A DNA stretch of 64,000 nt from Erwinia sp. S63 (lineage in GTDB: Bacteria; Pseudomonadota; Gammaproteobacteria; Enterobacterales; Enterobacteriaceae), in the NCBI RefSeq assembly GCF_016625195.1, contig NZ_JACVUP010000004.1, positions 62,001 through 126,000 of the forward strand, written 5' to 3'. The position numbers and the translations under genes were made by a program. Below the pieces are notes generated by a model, which made no database searches, was not told the origin of the DNA, and saw only the letters and a program-made list of their open reading frames with translations. Numbering within the stretch: position 1 is the stretch's first letter; every line of letters begins with the position of its first letter. Shown here piece after piece: positions 51,201-60,184 of this stretch.

Positions 51201-53384
51201 TTAGAACGACATGGTGACGCCAGCGTAATAGGCGCGGCCTGGTTCGTTGTAGGTTGATGCACCTGAGTTTTCGCGATAGATGCGTTTATCAAACAGGTTG
51301 TTGATACCCGCATTAGCACGCAAGCTTTTGGTGATATTGTAATTGAGGTTCAAGCCGACAACGGAATAAGGGCTGATCTCCTGAGTGGTCATGTTGCTCG
51401 TGTCGATATTGGTTTCAACATTCTGACGCGGTTTTTGGCGACCATATTGCGTCCAGTTAATGTTGGCGCTCAGATCTTGAGTGGCCTGCCACTCTAACTG
51501 CGAGTTAATGGTGAATTCTGGAATAACTGAAAGTGGATTCCCTGTTTTTTTGCTTTCAGAGCGGAACATGTACGTTGCATTCGAACGCCATTCCAAAACA
51601 TCAGCGATTAACGGTATGGTCAGGTTTCCTTCCAGTCCTTCAACGATGGCTTTACCGCCATTTTCCCAACGCAGTACGTTATAGCCACTGTCAGTCACGG
51701 CAACACGATCGGTTCCTGAAATAATTTTGTTTTTGTAGTCATTACGGAAATAAGTAATGCCTGCGGAATATCCCGCGTTATTGAACTCAAGTCCTACTTC
51801 TTTATTGACGCTGATTTCAGGATCGAGTTCATCGCTGCCAATCAGGTAGCATTGCGAGGCAATGCCAATCGGACATCCATTGCCACGAGTTGAGAGCAAA
51901 TAACCCGGAGTTGACTGGTAGAGATTGGGAGCTTTAAAGGCGCGTGCAATCCCCGCTTTCAGCGTGAAGTAGTCACCCAAACCTTGTGAAATGTTCAGAC
52001 TAGGGCTCCAGTTAGCACCAAACTTATCGTGATAATCGAAGCGTAAACCTGGGATCACTTCGGTGCTATCTGTTGCGGCGATATTGTCTTCAAAATAGAG
52101 GGAGCTAATGGTCGCGCTGTTCTTGCTATTACGCTGCGAAGGATCACCTGAAATGCCACCAATGTCTGTGTCGGTGCTGGTAGCGGAAAGCATTGATGCT
52201 GGATCGTTGAGTTCATCACGATTCCATTCCGCGCCCAACGTAACAGTCTGATCGACCAACAACTGGAGCGGGAAGTTAATTTCCCCTCCTGCACGATAGC
52301 TCTCCAGGCGACTGGTAGCGTACTCGTCGGTATTGATCATCCCTTCAGTACGACCAGCGGTACCCTCTTTCAGGCGGGTGTTGTTGGTCTTTTCATAGTT
52401 GAAGCTGAGTTTGGACGTACCCCAATCCCAAATACCGTTATGCGCAATTCCGTAAGTTTGACGATAGAGGCGGTTGGTTTCATCACCGTAGAGTGATTCG
52501 ACTAATCCACCAGTGCTGGCATTGCTGTTACTGTTCTGCGTATCACCCGCATAGATATTGCCCTGACGGCTGTAGCCGTATGAGAAATCAATCACCTGCA
52601 ATGGCGTGATTTTCCATGACAACACAGCGTTGATATCTTTGTTGCGCACGCCTTCACGACCGGCCGCGTATGAACCATTTTCTGCTGTGTTGATGTCGAA
52701 CGCATCCGCATCAGTGCGGTTGATGTTGCCATACAGACGCATAGTTAACGCATCGCCTGCCAGCGGGCCGCTGAGGTTAAAGTTGGCACGACGCGTATCG
52801 CCCTCTTTACTGTTCTCAGGCTGGTTGGTGAACAGTGACAGCGAACCATGCCAGTCATTGGTCGGGCGCTTAGTGATGATGTTCACCACGCCACCCGCTG
52901 CACCCGAACCATAACGCGCCGCTGCTGGGCCACGAATCACTTCAATACGTTCGACCATCTCCGCGGGCACCCAGTTGGTGTCGCCACGCGAGTCACGTTC
53001 GCCTCGCCAGCTGTAACGCACGGAGTTACGCGAACTGACCGGCACGCCATCGATCAGGATTAAGGTGTTTTCCGGGCCCATGCCGCGAATATCAATCTGA
53101 CGGTTGTTACCACGACTGCCGCTGGCCCCGTTACCGGTCAGGTTGACGCCCGGCATTTTGCGGATGATATCGGAGAGATCGTTAACCGGTGGGCTTTTCT
53201 TAATGTCCTCAGCGGTAATGGTGGAAACGCCAGGCTGCTGTTTCAGACCCTGTTCTGCAGTGACGATCATCGATTCATCGTCAGCCAGTTTTTCCGTGGG
53301 TTCTGCGGCATAAGCAGGTGAGGTGAGCAAGGCTGCCACAATCAGTGCAAGAGGGCGCTTCCTGACATACAAAGTTACATTCAC
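51201..53384 (-). CDS. FepA-family catecholate siderophore receptor
   Basis: 727 aa from a GTG at 53382-53384 with GGAGAAG upstream; signal peptide VNVTLYVRKRPLALIVAALLTSPAYA. TonB-box-like DDESMIVTAEQGLKQQPGVSTITAEDIKKSPP and plug: IIRKMPGVNLTGNGASGSRGNNRQIDIRGMGPENTLILIDGVPVSSRNSVRYSWRGERDSRGDTNWVPAEMVERIEVIRGPAAARYGSGAAGGVVNIITKRP, all close to FepA/PfeA/IroN. Beta-barrel ends AYYAGVTMSF. Binds ferric enterobactin-like catecholates at the outer membrane. A strong Fur box lies about 50 bp upstream. Confidence 0.93.
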   Translation of the reverse strand: MNVTLYVRKRPLALIVAALLTSPAYAAEPTEKLADDESMIVTAEQGLKQQPGVSTITAEDIKKSPPVNDLSDIIRKMPGVNLTGNGASGSRGNNRQIDIRGMGPENTLILIDGVPVSSRNSVRYSWRGERDSRGDTNWVPAEMVERIEVIRGPAAARYGSGAAGGVVNIITKRPTNDWHGSLSLFTNQPENSKEGDTRRANFNLSGPLAGDALTMRLYGNINRTDADAFDINTAENGSYAAGREGVRNKDINAVLSWKITPLQVIDFSYGYSRQGNIYAGDTQNSNSNASTGGLVESLYGDETNRLYRQTYGIAHNGIWDWGTSKLSFNYEKTNNTRLKEGTAGRTEGMINTDEYATSRLESYRAGGEINFPLQLLVDQTVTLGAEWNRDELNDPASMLSATSTDTDIGGISGDPSQRNSKNSATISSLYFEDNIAATDSTEVIPGLRFDYHDKFGANWSPSLNISQGLGDYFTLKAGIARAFKAPNLYQSTPGYLLSTRGNGCPIGIASQCYLIGSDELDPEISVNKEVGLEFNNAGYSAGITYFRNDYKNKIISGTDRVAVTDSGYNVLRWENGGKAIVEGLEGNLTIPLIADVLEWRSNATYMFRSESKKTGNPLSVIPEFTINSQLEWQATQDLSANINWTQYGRQKPRQNVETNIDTSNMTTQEISPYSVVGLNLNYNITKSLRANAGINNLFDKRIYRENSGASTYNEPGRAYYAGVTMSF

Positions 53385-53714
53385 TTAAATCTTCTCCCTG
53401 AAGTATTAACATATGTAAGCAAATGCGCATGATAATGAGAATGTTTCTCATTGTATATGCGACAAACCTGCGTCTCCTTTTTTTCTCCATGATTGGTGCT
53501 AAATGCGGGGGAAACGTGAAGAAACGTAAAGCAGGGATGAGGTATGAGATTAAAAACTTTGCGAATGAAAAGCGTTCATCTAATTGTCATCAAATCCTTA
53601 CAAATCAGCCAGCTAAAAATCAGTGATAACGCACGGTAACTATATGGGAATCAGTTTAGTTTCGAGCCTGCACCAAAATGAGTGCTAAGGACTCGCATAA
53701 ATTAAGGAGAAAGT
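53385..53714. other. Intergenic region with Fur box
   Basis: 330 bp between the leftward FepA-like receptor and the rightward remnant gene. It holds the Fur box at 53431-53452; otherwise nothing convincing. Confidence 0.5.
53431..53452. promoter_or_regulatory. Fur box of catecholate receptor
   Basis: GATAATGAGAATG at 53431-53443 followed by TTTCTCATT, with a perfect AATGAGAA/TTCTCATT inverted repeat (arms 53434-53441 and 53445-53452). It is the best Fur match in the window and is placed to repress the leftward receptor. Confidence 0.85.
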
Positions 53715-54011
53715 GTGCGCCGGATCATACAAACCTTTACATTCCTGCTGCTGATTTCGATGACCATTCCTCTGGCCAAAGCCAGCGAAAAGATGGATTT
53801 CTGGCTGCAACCTCAACATGGCGGTAATAGCTTTAGTTAGTTCATTGGACGCTCTACAGCTTCCGGGAAGTCAGCTGGCATGGATTACGAACTGGGCGAT
53901 AAGAAAGTGTCTTGGCAATACTGGCAGGCCGCCGAGCAGAATCTACCCGATACCGTTCCACGCCATGCGACGAAAGAGTTTGAGCCTATACGCAAACGCT
54001 TAGAACGATAA
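53715..54011 (+). pseudogene. Remnant of a secreted protein (possibly GH5-type cellulase)
   Basis: A GTG at 53715 with AAGGAGA upstream starts a signal peptide (VRRIIQTFTFLLLISMTIPLAKA) and the segment SEKMDFWLQPQHGGNSFS, then TAG at 53838-53840. The same frame continues after the stop with a second plausible coding stretch (ELGDKKVSWQYWQAAEQNLPDTVPRHATKEFEPIRKRLER) to TAA at 54009-54011. The beginning and end look like the two termini of an enterobacterial family-5 glycosyl hydrolase of about 350-400 aa with the middle deleted. Only 97 codons remain, with an internal stop, so it is dead as an enzyme; the family call is tentative. Confidence 0.55.
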
Positions 54012-54339
54012 TGTCTTGTTAAGAAGAAAACGATCATAAGCCATGGTAAAAGCAGGCTGTTGAATACCTGACTAAATCTGAATACCTCACCTGACACCGC
54101 GCCATTGCTGGCGCGGTCGTCCCCGTCACCACGGGTGCCAGGTTCTATTCCCGAAATCTGGCAATAGATATCCGTTTTTCGCATTTGTGATCGCTGCACA
54201 TCTTACTGAGAATGGCTCCGGGACGTTCAGAGGATGAAAATTTCTTTCCGCCGAGAGGTGAGGAAGAAGAAAAATACATCGCTACCTCTACGCCTTTTCC
54301 CTACAGGGAAACATTTATATATATCAGGAGAAGGTTCCA
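54012..54339. other. Intergenic region upstream of amino-acid ABC operon
   Basis: About 330 bp. It contains a hairpin ACCGCGCC/GGCGCGGT (54096-54103 and 54110-54117, 6-nt loop) that may be the terminator of the lost upstream gene, and presumably the ABC operon promoter. No gene seen. Confidence 0.5.
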
Positions 54340-55236
54340 GTGAAACTCGCTAAAGGTATCACCTTGCTTGCACTTGCATTGAGTGCGCACACCGCGTTTG
54401 CCGCCGATCAATCCGTCCCAACTGACAGCTCACTCCATGTTCAGGCCGATCCAGCGCTGAAAAGCCTGCTGCCGGCGGATGTGGTAAAGCGCGGCTTTAT
54501 CGTGGCAGGAACCAACCCAAATACGCCGCCAACGACTTTCTATAAAGAAGATAACAAAACGCTGGCCGGCCGTGAAATTGACGTAATGAACGCTGTGGGT
54601 GAGCGCTTAGGGATTCAGGTTCAGTGGCGCGACACCGGCGGCTTTGACAACATCATTCCTGGCTTGAAAACCGGTCGTTACGATGTGGCACTCTCCAATA
54701 TCAACGCCACCGCGACACGCGCCAAAATTATCGATTTCGTCAGCTACTACGATGCCAGTCTGTTGGGCATTATCTCGCGCAAAGATGCCAATGTGGCACC
54801 GTTCAAAACCCTGGATGCGGTGTGCGGCCTGGAAGTGGGCGCCGGTTCGGGCACCACTCAGGTGACACGTCTGGAAGAAGCCAGCAAAGCTTGTGAAGCG
54901 GCGGGTAAAAAACCGATCAAAGTTTCCGTATTCCCGGATCGTCCAGCTGGTGTACAAGCCGTGGTCAGCGGACGCGTGCCAATGTTCCTCGGTCCATATG
55001 AAGGTCTGTTGTGGCAGGCGAAGGTGATTAAGCCTATTACGCTGAGCGGCGAAATCACCGTGCATGACGCGCCAGTTTCTGTCGCTTTCCCGAAAGATTC
55101 TGCGCTGGATCCAGCTGTACAGGCCGCGCTGAACTCGCTGATCAAAGATGGCAGCTACAAAAAGATCCTCGACAACTGGGGTATCGGTTTTGGCGCAGTC
55201 AAAGAATCCAAACGTAATCAGGAAATCTTTCAATGA
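54340..55236 (+). CDS. Polar amino acid-type ABC substrate-binding protein
   Basis: 298 aa, GTG start at 54340 with AGGAGAAGG upstream. Signal peptide MKLAKGITLLALALSAHTAFAA. SBP family 3 pattern: VVKRGFIVAGTNPNTPPTTFYKEDNKTLAGREIDVMNAVGERLGIQVQWRDTGGFDNIIPGLKTGRYDVALSNINATATRAKIIDFVSYYD, then a Cys pair (VCGLEVGAGSGTTQVTRLEEASKAC). The C-terminal LNSLIKDGSYKKILDNWGI is typical. Periplasmic ligand capture. Stop overlaps the permease start by 4 nt. Confidence 0.92.
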   Translation: MKLAKGITLLALALSAHTAFAADQSVPTDSSLHVQADPALKSLLPADVVKRGFIVAGTNPNTPPTTFYKEDNKTLAGREIDVMNAVGERLGIQVQWRDTGGFDNIIPGLKTGRYDVALSNINATATRAKIIDFVSYYDASLLGIISRKDANVAPFKTLDAVCGLEVGAGSGTTQVTRLEEASKACEAAGKKPIKVSVFPDRPAGVQAVVSGRVPMFLGPYEGLLWQAKVIKPITLSGEITVHDAPVSVAFPKDSALDPAVQAALNSLIKDGSYKKILDNWGIGFGAVKESKRNQEIFQ

Positions 55237-56156
55237 GTGATGTTCGTGACCACACCGACGATCTGCGGATCGTCGGCAAACGTTACTACGGACGCTGGCT
55301 GAGTGCGCTGGTAGTGCTGTTGTGCGTCGTGGCAATGGCGCACTCGATGATTAACAATCCACGCTTCGAATGGAGCGTGATTGCGGAAAACTTCACCGGC
55401 GAATCGATCCTGCAGGGCGTACTGATGACGCTGCAGCTAACCGCGATTTCGGTGGTGCTGGGCTTTGCTTTTGGTACGGTGCTGGCGCTGATGCGTCTTT
55501 CATCGAATCCGGTGCTGGTGGGCGTCAGCTGGTTCTACACCTGGTTCTTCCGTGGTGTACCGATGCTGGTGCAGCTGTTCCTGTGGTACAACATTGCCGC
55601 ACTCTATCCGACGATTTCACTGTCGATCCCTGGTCTGGGCGAGCTGTGGAGCACCCAATCTAATGCGCTGGTGAGTCCATTCAGTGCGGCGGTGATCGCG
55701 CTAGTGATGCATCAGTCTGCCTACGCTGCTGAAATTGTGCGTGCCGGCATCCAGAGTGTGGGCAATGGTCAGCTGGAAGCGGCGCGTGCACTGGGTTATC
55801 GCCCGGCGCAGATTTTCCGTCATACCGTGCTGCCGCAGGCAATGCGCGCGATTATGCCGCCGGCGGGAAATGAAATTATTGGTCAGTTGAAAACCACCGC
55901 AGTCGTGTCAGTGATTTCGCTGCAGGATGTGCTGTTCTCCGCGCAGATCATTTATCAGCGTACTTATGAAGTGATTCCGCTGCTGCTGGTGGCAACGCTG
56001 TGGTATCTGCTGATGACTTCGGTGTTGTCGATTGGTCAGTTCTACGTTGAACGCTATTTTGGCCGTGGCGTCACGCGCCGTGAAAAACGCAGCCTGTTTA
56101 AATCATTGCCGGGCTTTAGCGCGCAGAAACCTGAAAGGAGCGTGAGCAATGGCTGA
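55233..56156 (+). CDS. Polar amino acid ABC permease (HisM/GlnP type)
   Basis: 307 aa. About five to six membrane segments. His/Glu/Gln/Arg/opine permease pattern: ESILQGVLMTLQLTAISVVLGFAFGTVLALMRLSSNPVLVGVSWFYTWFFRGVPMLVQLFLWYN and the cytoplasmic EAA loop QLEAARALGYRPAQIFRHTVLPQAMRAIMPPAGNEIIGQLKTTAVVSVIS. Overlaps both neighbours, so binding protein, permease and ATPase are tightly coupled. A single permease suggests a homodimer. Confidence 0.93.
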   Translation: MSDVRDHTDDLRIVGKRYYGRWLSALVVLLCVVAMAHSMINNPRFEWSVIAENFTGESILQGVLMTLQLTAISVVLGFAFGTVLALMRLSSNPVLVGVSWFYTWFFRGVPMLVQLFLWYNIAALYPTISLSIPGLGELWSTQSNALVSPFSAAVIALVMHQSAYAAEIVRAGIQSVGNGQLEAARALGYRPAQIFRHTVLPQAMRAIMPPAGNEIIGQLKTTAVVSVISLQDVLFSAQIIYQRTYEVIPLLLVATLWYLLMTSVLSIGQFYVERYFGRGVTRREKRSLFKSLPGFSAQKPERSVSNG

Positions 56157-56910
56157 AGCGATCGCCTTACGTAAAGTCACCAAACGTTTCTCCGGCGTCA
56201 CGATTCTGGATGAAGTGAATCTGGATATTCCCGCCGGTTCGGTGACGGTGATCCTCGGGCCTTCAGGTTCGGGGAAATCCACGTTGCTGCGCTGCATCAA
56301 CCATCTGGAAAAGCTCGATGGCGGCACCATTCGTATCGGTGGCGAAATCATTGGCTATAAACAGAAAGGTCAGGCACTGCACGAATTAAGCAGCGGTGAG
56401 ATTGCGCGTCAGCGTGCGCAAATTGGCATGGTGTTCCAGCAGTTCAACCTGTTCCCGCACCGCACTGTTTTGCAGAACATCGTGGATGCGCCGATGCGCG
56501 TCAAAAAGCAAAACCGTCAACAGGCGACCAGCAAAGCACTATCACTGCTTAAGCAGGTCGGGCTGGCAGGGCGCGAAGAGGAGTGGCCGCAGAATCTTTC
56601 GGGTGGACAGCAACAGCGCGTAGCGATCGCCCGCGCGTTGGCGATGGACCCCGGCGTAATGCTGTTTGATGAACCGACCTCAGCATTGGATCCAGAACTG
56701 GTGGGCGAAGTGCTACAGGTGATTAAACAGCTGGCGCACTCCGGCATCACCATGGTGATTGTCACCCACGAGATTGGTTTTGCGCGCGAGGTTGCCGACA
56801 ACATTGTCTTTATGGAAGACGGCAAAATCGTGGCAGCCGGACCGACTCAGCAAGTCCTCGACGACCCGGAAAACGGGCGCGTAAGAAACTTTATTGCAAC
56901 GGTGCTCTAA
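56149..56910 (+). CDS. Polar amino acid ABC ATP-binding protein (GlnQ/HisP type)
   Basis: 253 aa. Walker A GPSGSGKSTLLRCINHLE, Q-loop GMVFQQFNLFPHRTVLQNI, signature NLSGGQQQRVAIARALAMDPG, Walker B VMLFDEPTSALDPELVGEVL and switch His in MVIVTHEIGFAREVADNI. Overlaps the permease by 8 nt. The gene ends inside a strong terminator hairpin, which separates the transporter from the molybdoenzyme behind it. Confidence 0.95.
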   Translation: MAEAIALRKVTKRFSGVTILDEVNLDIPAGSVTVILGPSGSGKSTLLRCINHLEKLDGGTIRIGGEIIGYKQKGQALHELSSGEIARQRAQIGMVFQQFNLFPHRTVLQNIVDAPMRVKKQNRQQATSKALSLLKQVGLAGREEEWPQNLSGGQQQRVAIARALAMDPGVMLFDEPTSALDPELVGEVLQVIKQLAHSGITMVIVTHEIGFAREVADNIVFMEDGKIVAAGPTQQVLDDPENGRVRNFIATVL

Positions 56911-56930
56911 GCACCGTTTTTCTTTTTTGA
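56898..56930 (+). terminator. Intrinsic terminator overlapping ATPase stop codon
   Basis: AACGGTGC (56898-56905), loop TCTAA, GCACCGTT (56911-56918), then TTTTTCTTTTTT. The ATPase stop codon TAA is in the loop. Strong 8-bp stem plus T-run; some readthrough into the downstream reductase gene, 16 bp further, is likely needed unless it has its own promoter. Confidence 0.88.
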
Positions 56931-56945
56931 CAGCCAGGAACAGTG

Positions 56946-59234
56946 ATGACGCAAAAACCGGTAATGCACAGCGCCCACTGGGGCGCTTTTCATGCTCAGC
57001 AATCGGGCGACCAGCTCACTATCGAACCCTTTAAAGGCGATCCCGATCCCAGCCCGCTGCTGCAAAATTTCCGCACCGCTTTGAATCATCCGGCTCGCGT
57101 CTCGCGTCCGATGGTGCGTCGTGGCTGGCTGGAAGATGGCCCCGGCCCCGATCAGCGCCGTGGCAATGACGAATACGTTGCGGTTAGCTGGGAACAGGCT
57201 TACGAACTGGTATCGCGAGAATTAAAGCGCGTGGGCGACACTCATGGTCCGGAAGGTATCTTTGGTGGGTCTTACGGCTGGTCGAGCGCCGGACGTTTTC
57301 ACCATGCGCAAAGCCAGGTACACCGGTTCCTGAATACCACGCTGGGCGGCTATGTGCGTTCGGTAAACAGCTACAGTTCCGGCTCTGCTTCGGTATTGCT
57401 GCCACATATTGTCGGCGACATGAACGAGATTGCGCGACGTGGCGTGAGCTGGGAAGAGATTGCCCAGCACAGTGAAATTGTCATCGCCTTCGGCGGTCTG
57501 GCGCTGAAAAACTCGCAGGTGGCGAGCGGTGGATTAAGTGAACACACCGAGCGCGGTTTTATGCAGCAGGCTGCACAACGCGGCACACGTTTTATCTCAG
57601 TAAGCCCATTGAAAAGCGATCTGCCCGACGAAGCCAAAGGGGAGTGGCTGGCCTTGCGTCCAGGCACCGATGCCGCCTTTATTCTCGGTGTTCTGTCCGT
57701 ATTGATTGAAGAACAGCTAACGGACGAAGCCTTCCTGAGTCGCTATACCGTGGGTTGGCCGGAAATGGTCGCCTATATTCGTGGTGAAGAGGATGGCACA
57801 CCGCGTGACGCCGCCTGGGCCGCGGAGATTTGCGGTGTCAGCGCGGAATTTATCGCTGATTTTGCCCGCCAGTTACCCGGTAAACGCGTGCTGGTTACCG
57901 TTGCACATGCGCTGCAACGTTCGGAACACGGCGAGCAACCGGTGTGGCTTGGGCTGGTGCTGGCCGCTGCGCTGGGTCAACCGGGTTTAGCGGGCGGCGG
58001 TTACACCTATGCGCTGGGTGCGTTGGGTCATTACGGTAAGCATCACAACCTGGTGAGTTTCCCGGCTTTGCCGCAGGGCAAGAATGGCATCGATCGTCTC
58101 ATCCCGGTGGCGCGCATCTCAGACATGTTGCTCAATCCGGGTAAGCCGTTTGACTACAATGGCCGCCGCTTAACCTATCCGCATATTCGTTTAGCCTACT
58201 GGGCGGGCGGTAATCCGTTCCATCACCATCAGGATTTAGCGCGACTCCGTCAGGCATTTTGCCAGCTGGATACGCTGATTGTGCATGAGATTGCCTGGAC
58301 CTCCAGTGCGCGCCATGCCGATATCGTATTGCCCGCCACCATGACGTTAGAGCGCGAGGATGTGGGTGGGGCGCCGACCGATCGCCATTTGTTTGCCATG
58401 CAGCCGGTCGCGCAACCGCACGGCGAAGCCAAAGATGATTACACCATTTTTGCCGAGCTGGCACGCAGGCTGGGATGCGAAGAGGCGTTTACCGAAGGTC
58501 GCGATACGCGTGGCTGGCTGAAACACCACTACGCACAGTTGCAGCAAAAGCTGGCAACGCATCAGGTCGAGATCCCCGATTTTGAAAAGTTCTGGCAGCA
58601 GGGGGTGCTGGAATTGCCGCAGCTCAAAGACGGTGGACGGATGATGAACGCCTTCCGTGCCGATCCGGATGCTTCACCACTGCCAACACCGAGCGGAAAA
58701 ATCGAAATCTATTCGGCGACTATTGCCAGTTTTGATTATGAAAACTGTCCGGGACATCCGGTGTGGCGAGAGCCGCAGCAAAAGCCCGATGCCGACCATC
58801 CGTTCTGGCTGATCGCTAATCAGCCCGCGACGCGTCTGCACAGCCAGCTGGATTTCGGTGATTACAGCCTGAGCGGTAAACGTGATGGGCGGGAGGTGTG
58901 CAGCCTAAATTCGGATGATGCGGCATCTTTGGGTATTCAAGACGGCGAGATTATTGAGCTTTATAACCAGCGTGGTCACGTACTCGCTAGCGCGCGTGTG
59001 ACCGACACGGTGATGCCGGGCGTGGTGCAGTTGCCGACGGGTGCCTGGTACGATCCCGTCGATCCCACCGCGCTGCGGCCGTTATGTCGTCACGGCAACC
59101 CGAATGTGCTGACGCTGGATATTGGCACGTCGTCGTTGACTCAGGGCTGCAGTGGGCAAATCACTGTGGTGCAGATGCGCAAATACACCGGGGAGCTAAC
59201 GCCGGTACAGGCGTTTATCCCGCCGCAAATATAG
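56946..59234 (+). CDS. Molybdopterin-dependent S/N-oxide reductase, BisC-like
   Basis: 762 aa from ATG 56946 (a GTG three bases earlier is possible). DMSO-reductase family: RPMVRRGWLEDGPGPDQRRGNDEYVAVSWEQAYELVSRELKRV, the Mo-ligand serine region GSYGWSSAGRFHHAQSQVHRFLNTTLGGYVRSVNSYSSGSA, GGNPFHHHQDLARLRQAFCQLDTLIVHEIAWTSSARHADIVLPATMTLEREDVGG, and C-terminal LHSQLDFGDYSLSGKRDGREVC. No twin-arginine signal and no Fe-S Cys motif, so cytoplasmic like BisC (biotin and free methionine sulfoxide). Placed after an amino-acid importer. Confidence 0.88.
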   Translation: MTQKPVMHSAHWGAFHAQQSGDQLTIEPFKGDPDPSPLLQNFRTALNHPARVSRPMVRRGWLEDGPGPDQRRGNDEYVAVSWEQAYELVSRELKRVGDTHGPEGIFGGSYGWSSAGRFHHAQSQVHRFLNTTLGGYVRSVNSYSSGSASVLLPHIVGDMNEIARRGVSWEEIAQHSEIVIAFGGLALKNSQVASGGLSEHTERGFMQQAAQRGTRFISVSPLKSDLPDEAKGEWLALRPGTDAAFILGVLSVLIEEQLTDEAFLSRYTVGWPEMVAYIRGEEDGTPRDAAWAAEICGVSAEFIADFARQLPGKRVLVTVAHALQRSEHGEQPVWLGLVLAAALGQPGLAGGGYTYALGALGHYGKHHNLVSFPALPQGKNGIDRLIPVARISDMLLNPGKPFDYNGRRLTYPHIRLAYWAGGNPFHHHQDLARLRQAFCQLDTLIVHEIAWTSSARHADIVLPATMTLEREDVGGAPTDRHLFAMQPVAQPHGEAKDDYTIFAELARRLGCEEAFTEGRDTRGWLKHHYAQLQQKLATHQVEIPDFEKFWQQGVLELPQLKDGGRMMNAFRADPDASPLPTPSGKIEIYSATIASFDYENCPGHPVWREPQQKPDADHPFWLIANQPATRLHSQLDFGDYSLSGKRDGREVCSLNSDDAASLGIQDGEIIELYNQRGHVLASARVTDTVMPGVVQLPTGAWYDPVDPTALRPLCRHGNPNVLTLDIGTSSLTQGCSGQITVVQMRKYTGELTPVQAFIPPQI

Positions 59235-59244
59235 CGCAGCGAAT

Positions 59245-59264
59245 GGGCGGCCATCTGGCCGCCC
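59245..59264. terminator. Hairpin between convergent genes
   Basis: GGGCGGCC (59245-59252), loop ATCT, GGCCGCCC (59257-59264): a GC-rich 8-bp stem between the reductase stop and the convergent VOC gene stop. No T-run in either direction. Confidence 0.55.
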
Positions 59265-59271
59265 CATAACA

Positions 59272-59655
59272 TCAATCTTCCAGTTGCAACCACATCACGC
59301 GTAAACGATGTCCGTCAGGATCAATCGCCGTGAAGGTGTAGCCAAAATCCATTGCAGCAGGCGACTGCACAATGGTGATTTCGCGGAATGCACCCCATTC
59401 GTTATAGAGGAAATCCACGTCCGCTTTGTGCTGCACTTTGAAAGTGATTTCACCGTTAACCGAAAACTGTTGCGTATCCACTGGCGGTTGAACGGTGTAT
59501 TTCGACCACAAACCCAGTTTGAATCCGTTCTCAAAAACAAACATCGCAAAAGTGGGCGTGACATTAATCGGCTTGATATCAAACAGCGATGCATAAAAGT
59601 CGGCACTCTTCACAACGTTGGGGACGTAAAGAATAGTCATATCAGCGGTGAACAT
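59272..59655 (-). CDS. VOC-family (glyoxalase/bleomycin-resistance fold) protein
   Basis: 127 aa. MTILYVPNVVKSADFYASLFDIKPINVTPTFAMFVFENGFKLGLWSKYTVQPP and the C-terminal MDFGYTFTAIDPDGHRLRVMWLQ show the two beta-alpha-beta-beta-beta modules of the vicinal oxygen chelate superfamily. Such small members are often dioxygenase-like, resistance or phenazine-type proteins; no substrate can be inferred. Confidence 0.85.
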   Translation of the reverse strand: MFTADMTILYVPNVVKSADFYASLFDIKPINVTPTFAMFVFENGFKLGLWSKYTVQPPVDTQQFSVNGEITFKVQHKADVDFLYNEWGAFREITIVQSPAAMDFGYTFTAIDPDGHRLRVMWLQLED

Positions 59656-59814
59656 GGTTTTTTTCTCCTTGTGTGTTTACCGCTGTAGAGTACGAGAGGA
59701 CTGTGACAGAAACTGTCAGGAGTGTGGTGTAAACTTTTAGTCGCACTCGCGCTCAATATCCTGATAATGCACGCAGGATTTATTTTTATTGAACGCTGTA
59801 AACGGAGAGATGAA

Positions 59815-60039
59815 ATGGTCAATGACTACTTTGCACCACCCCCAATGGGTATGACGCCGGAACAACACAAGCGGACCATCGCTGTGGCGGCCGCTTTAGC
59901 TGTGGCGAAGGAATCCGTCAGTGCCTCAACCTCCGCCAGCGGTTCAAAAGCATCATGGGATCTTCAGGCGGTTGCTAATGAGATCTCCAACCTGGCGGAT
60001 GCGATTCAGGACGCGCTCGAGCCAGAAGACCAGATTTAA
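59815..60039 (+). CDS. Small hypothetical protein
   Basis: 74 aa from ATG 59815 with GGAGAG upstream; an open frame extends further 5' but has no start signal. MVNDYFAPPPMGMTPEQHKRTIAVAAALAVAKESVSASTSASGSKASWDLQ..., ending IQDALEPEDQI: a Pro-rich start, an Ala-rich helix, a Ser/Ala linker and an acidic C-terminus. It has no signal peptide or long hydrophobic segment. Followed by a clear terminator, supporting an expressed gene. Function unknown. Confidence 0.7.
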   Translation: MVNDYFAPPPMGMTPEQHKRTIAVAAALAVAKESVSASTSASGSKASWDLQAVANEISNLADAIQDALEPEDQI

Positions 60040-60059
60040 CCGCTGCTCACCGCTCACAT

Positions 60060-60092
60060 GACGGCTGTTTTGGCCGTCTTGTGATTTTTTTT
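60060..60092 (+). terminator. Intrinsic terminator
   Basis: GACGGC (60060-60065), loop TGTTTTG, GCCGTC (60073-60078), with flanking CACA/TGTG pairing, then TTGTGATTTTTTTT. Lies 20 bp after the small hypothetical gene. Confidence 0.8.
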
Positions 60093-60184
60093 AAAAATAT
60101 TTTCTCCAGCCTGCATCCAGTTGTGCCCCTCCTTACGTATATCCCGTTGTGAGCAACTCCTTCGCTCCCCTACAACGAGGATTT

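Noticed and set aside
53818-54003. Short rightward open frame in the remnant region
   Set aside because: It is out of frame with the signal peptide and C-terminal-like pieces, which form a more convincing pseudogene at 53715-54011.
54205-54300. SAM or other methionine-responsive riboswitch before the ABC operon
   Set aside because: Considered because of the BisC context, but I could not find the conserved SAM core or MetJ-box repeats.
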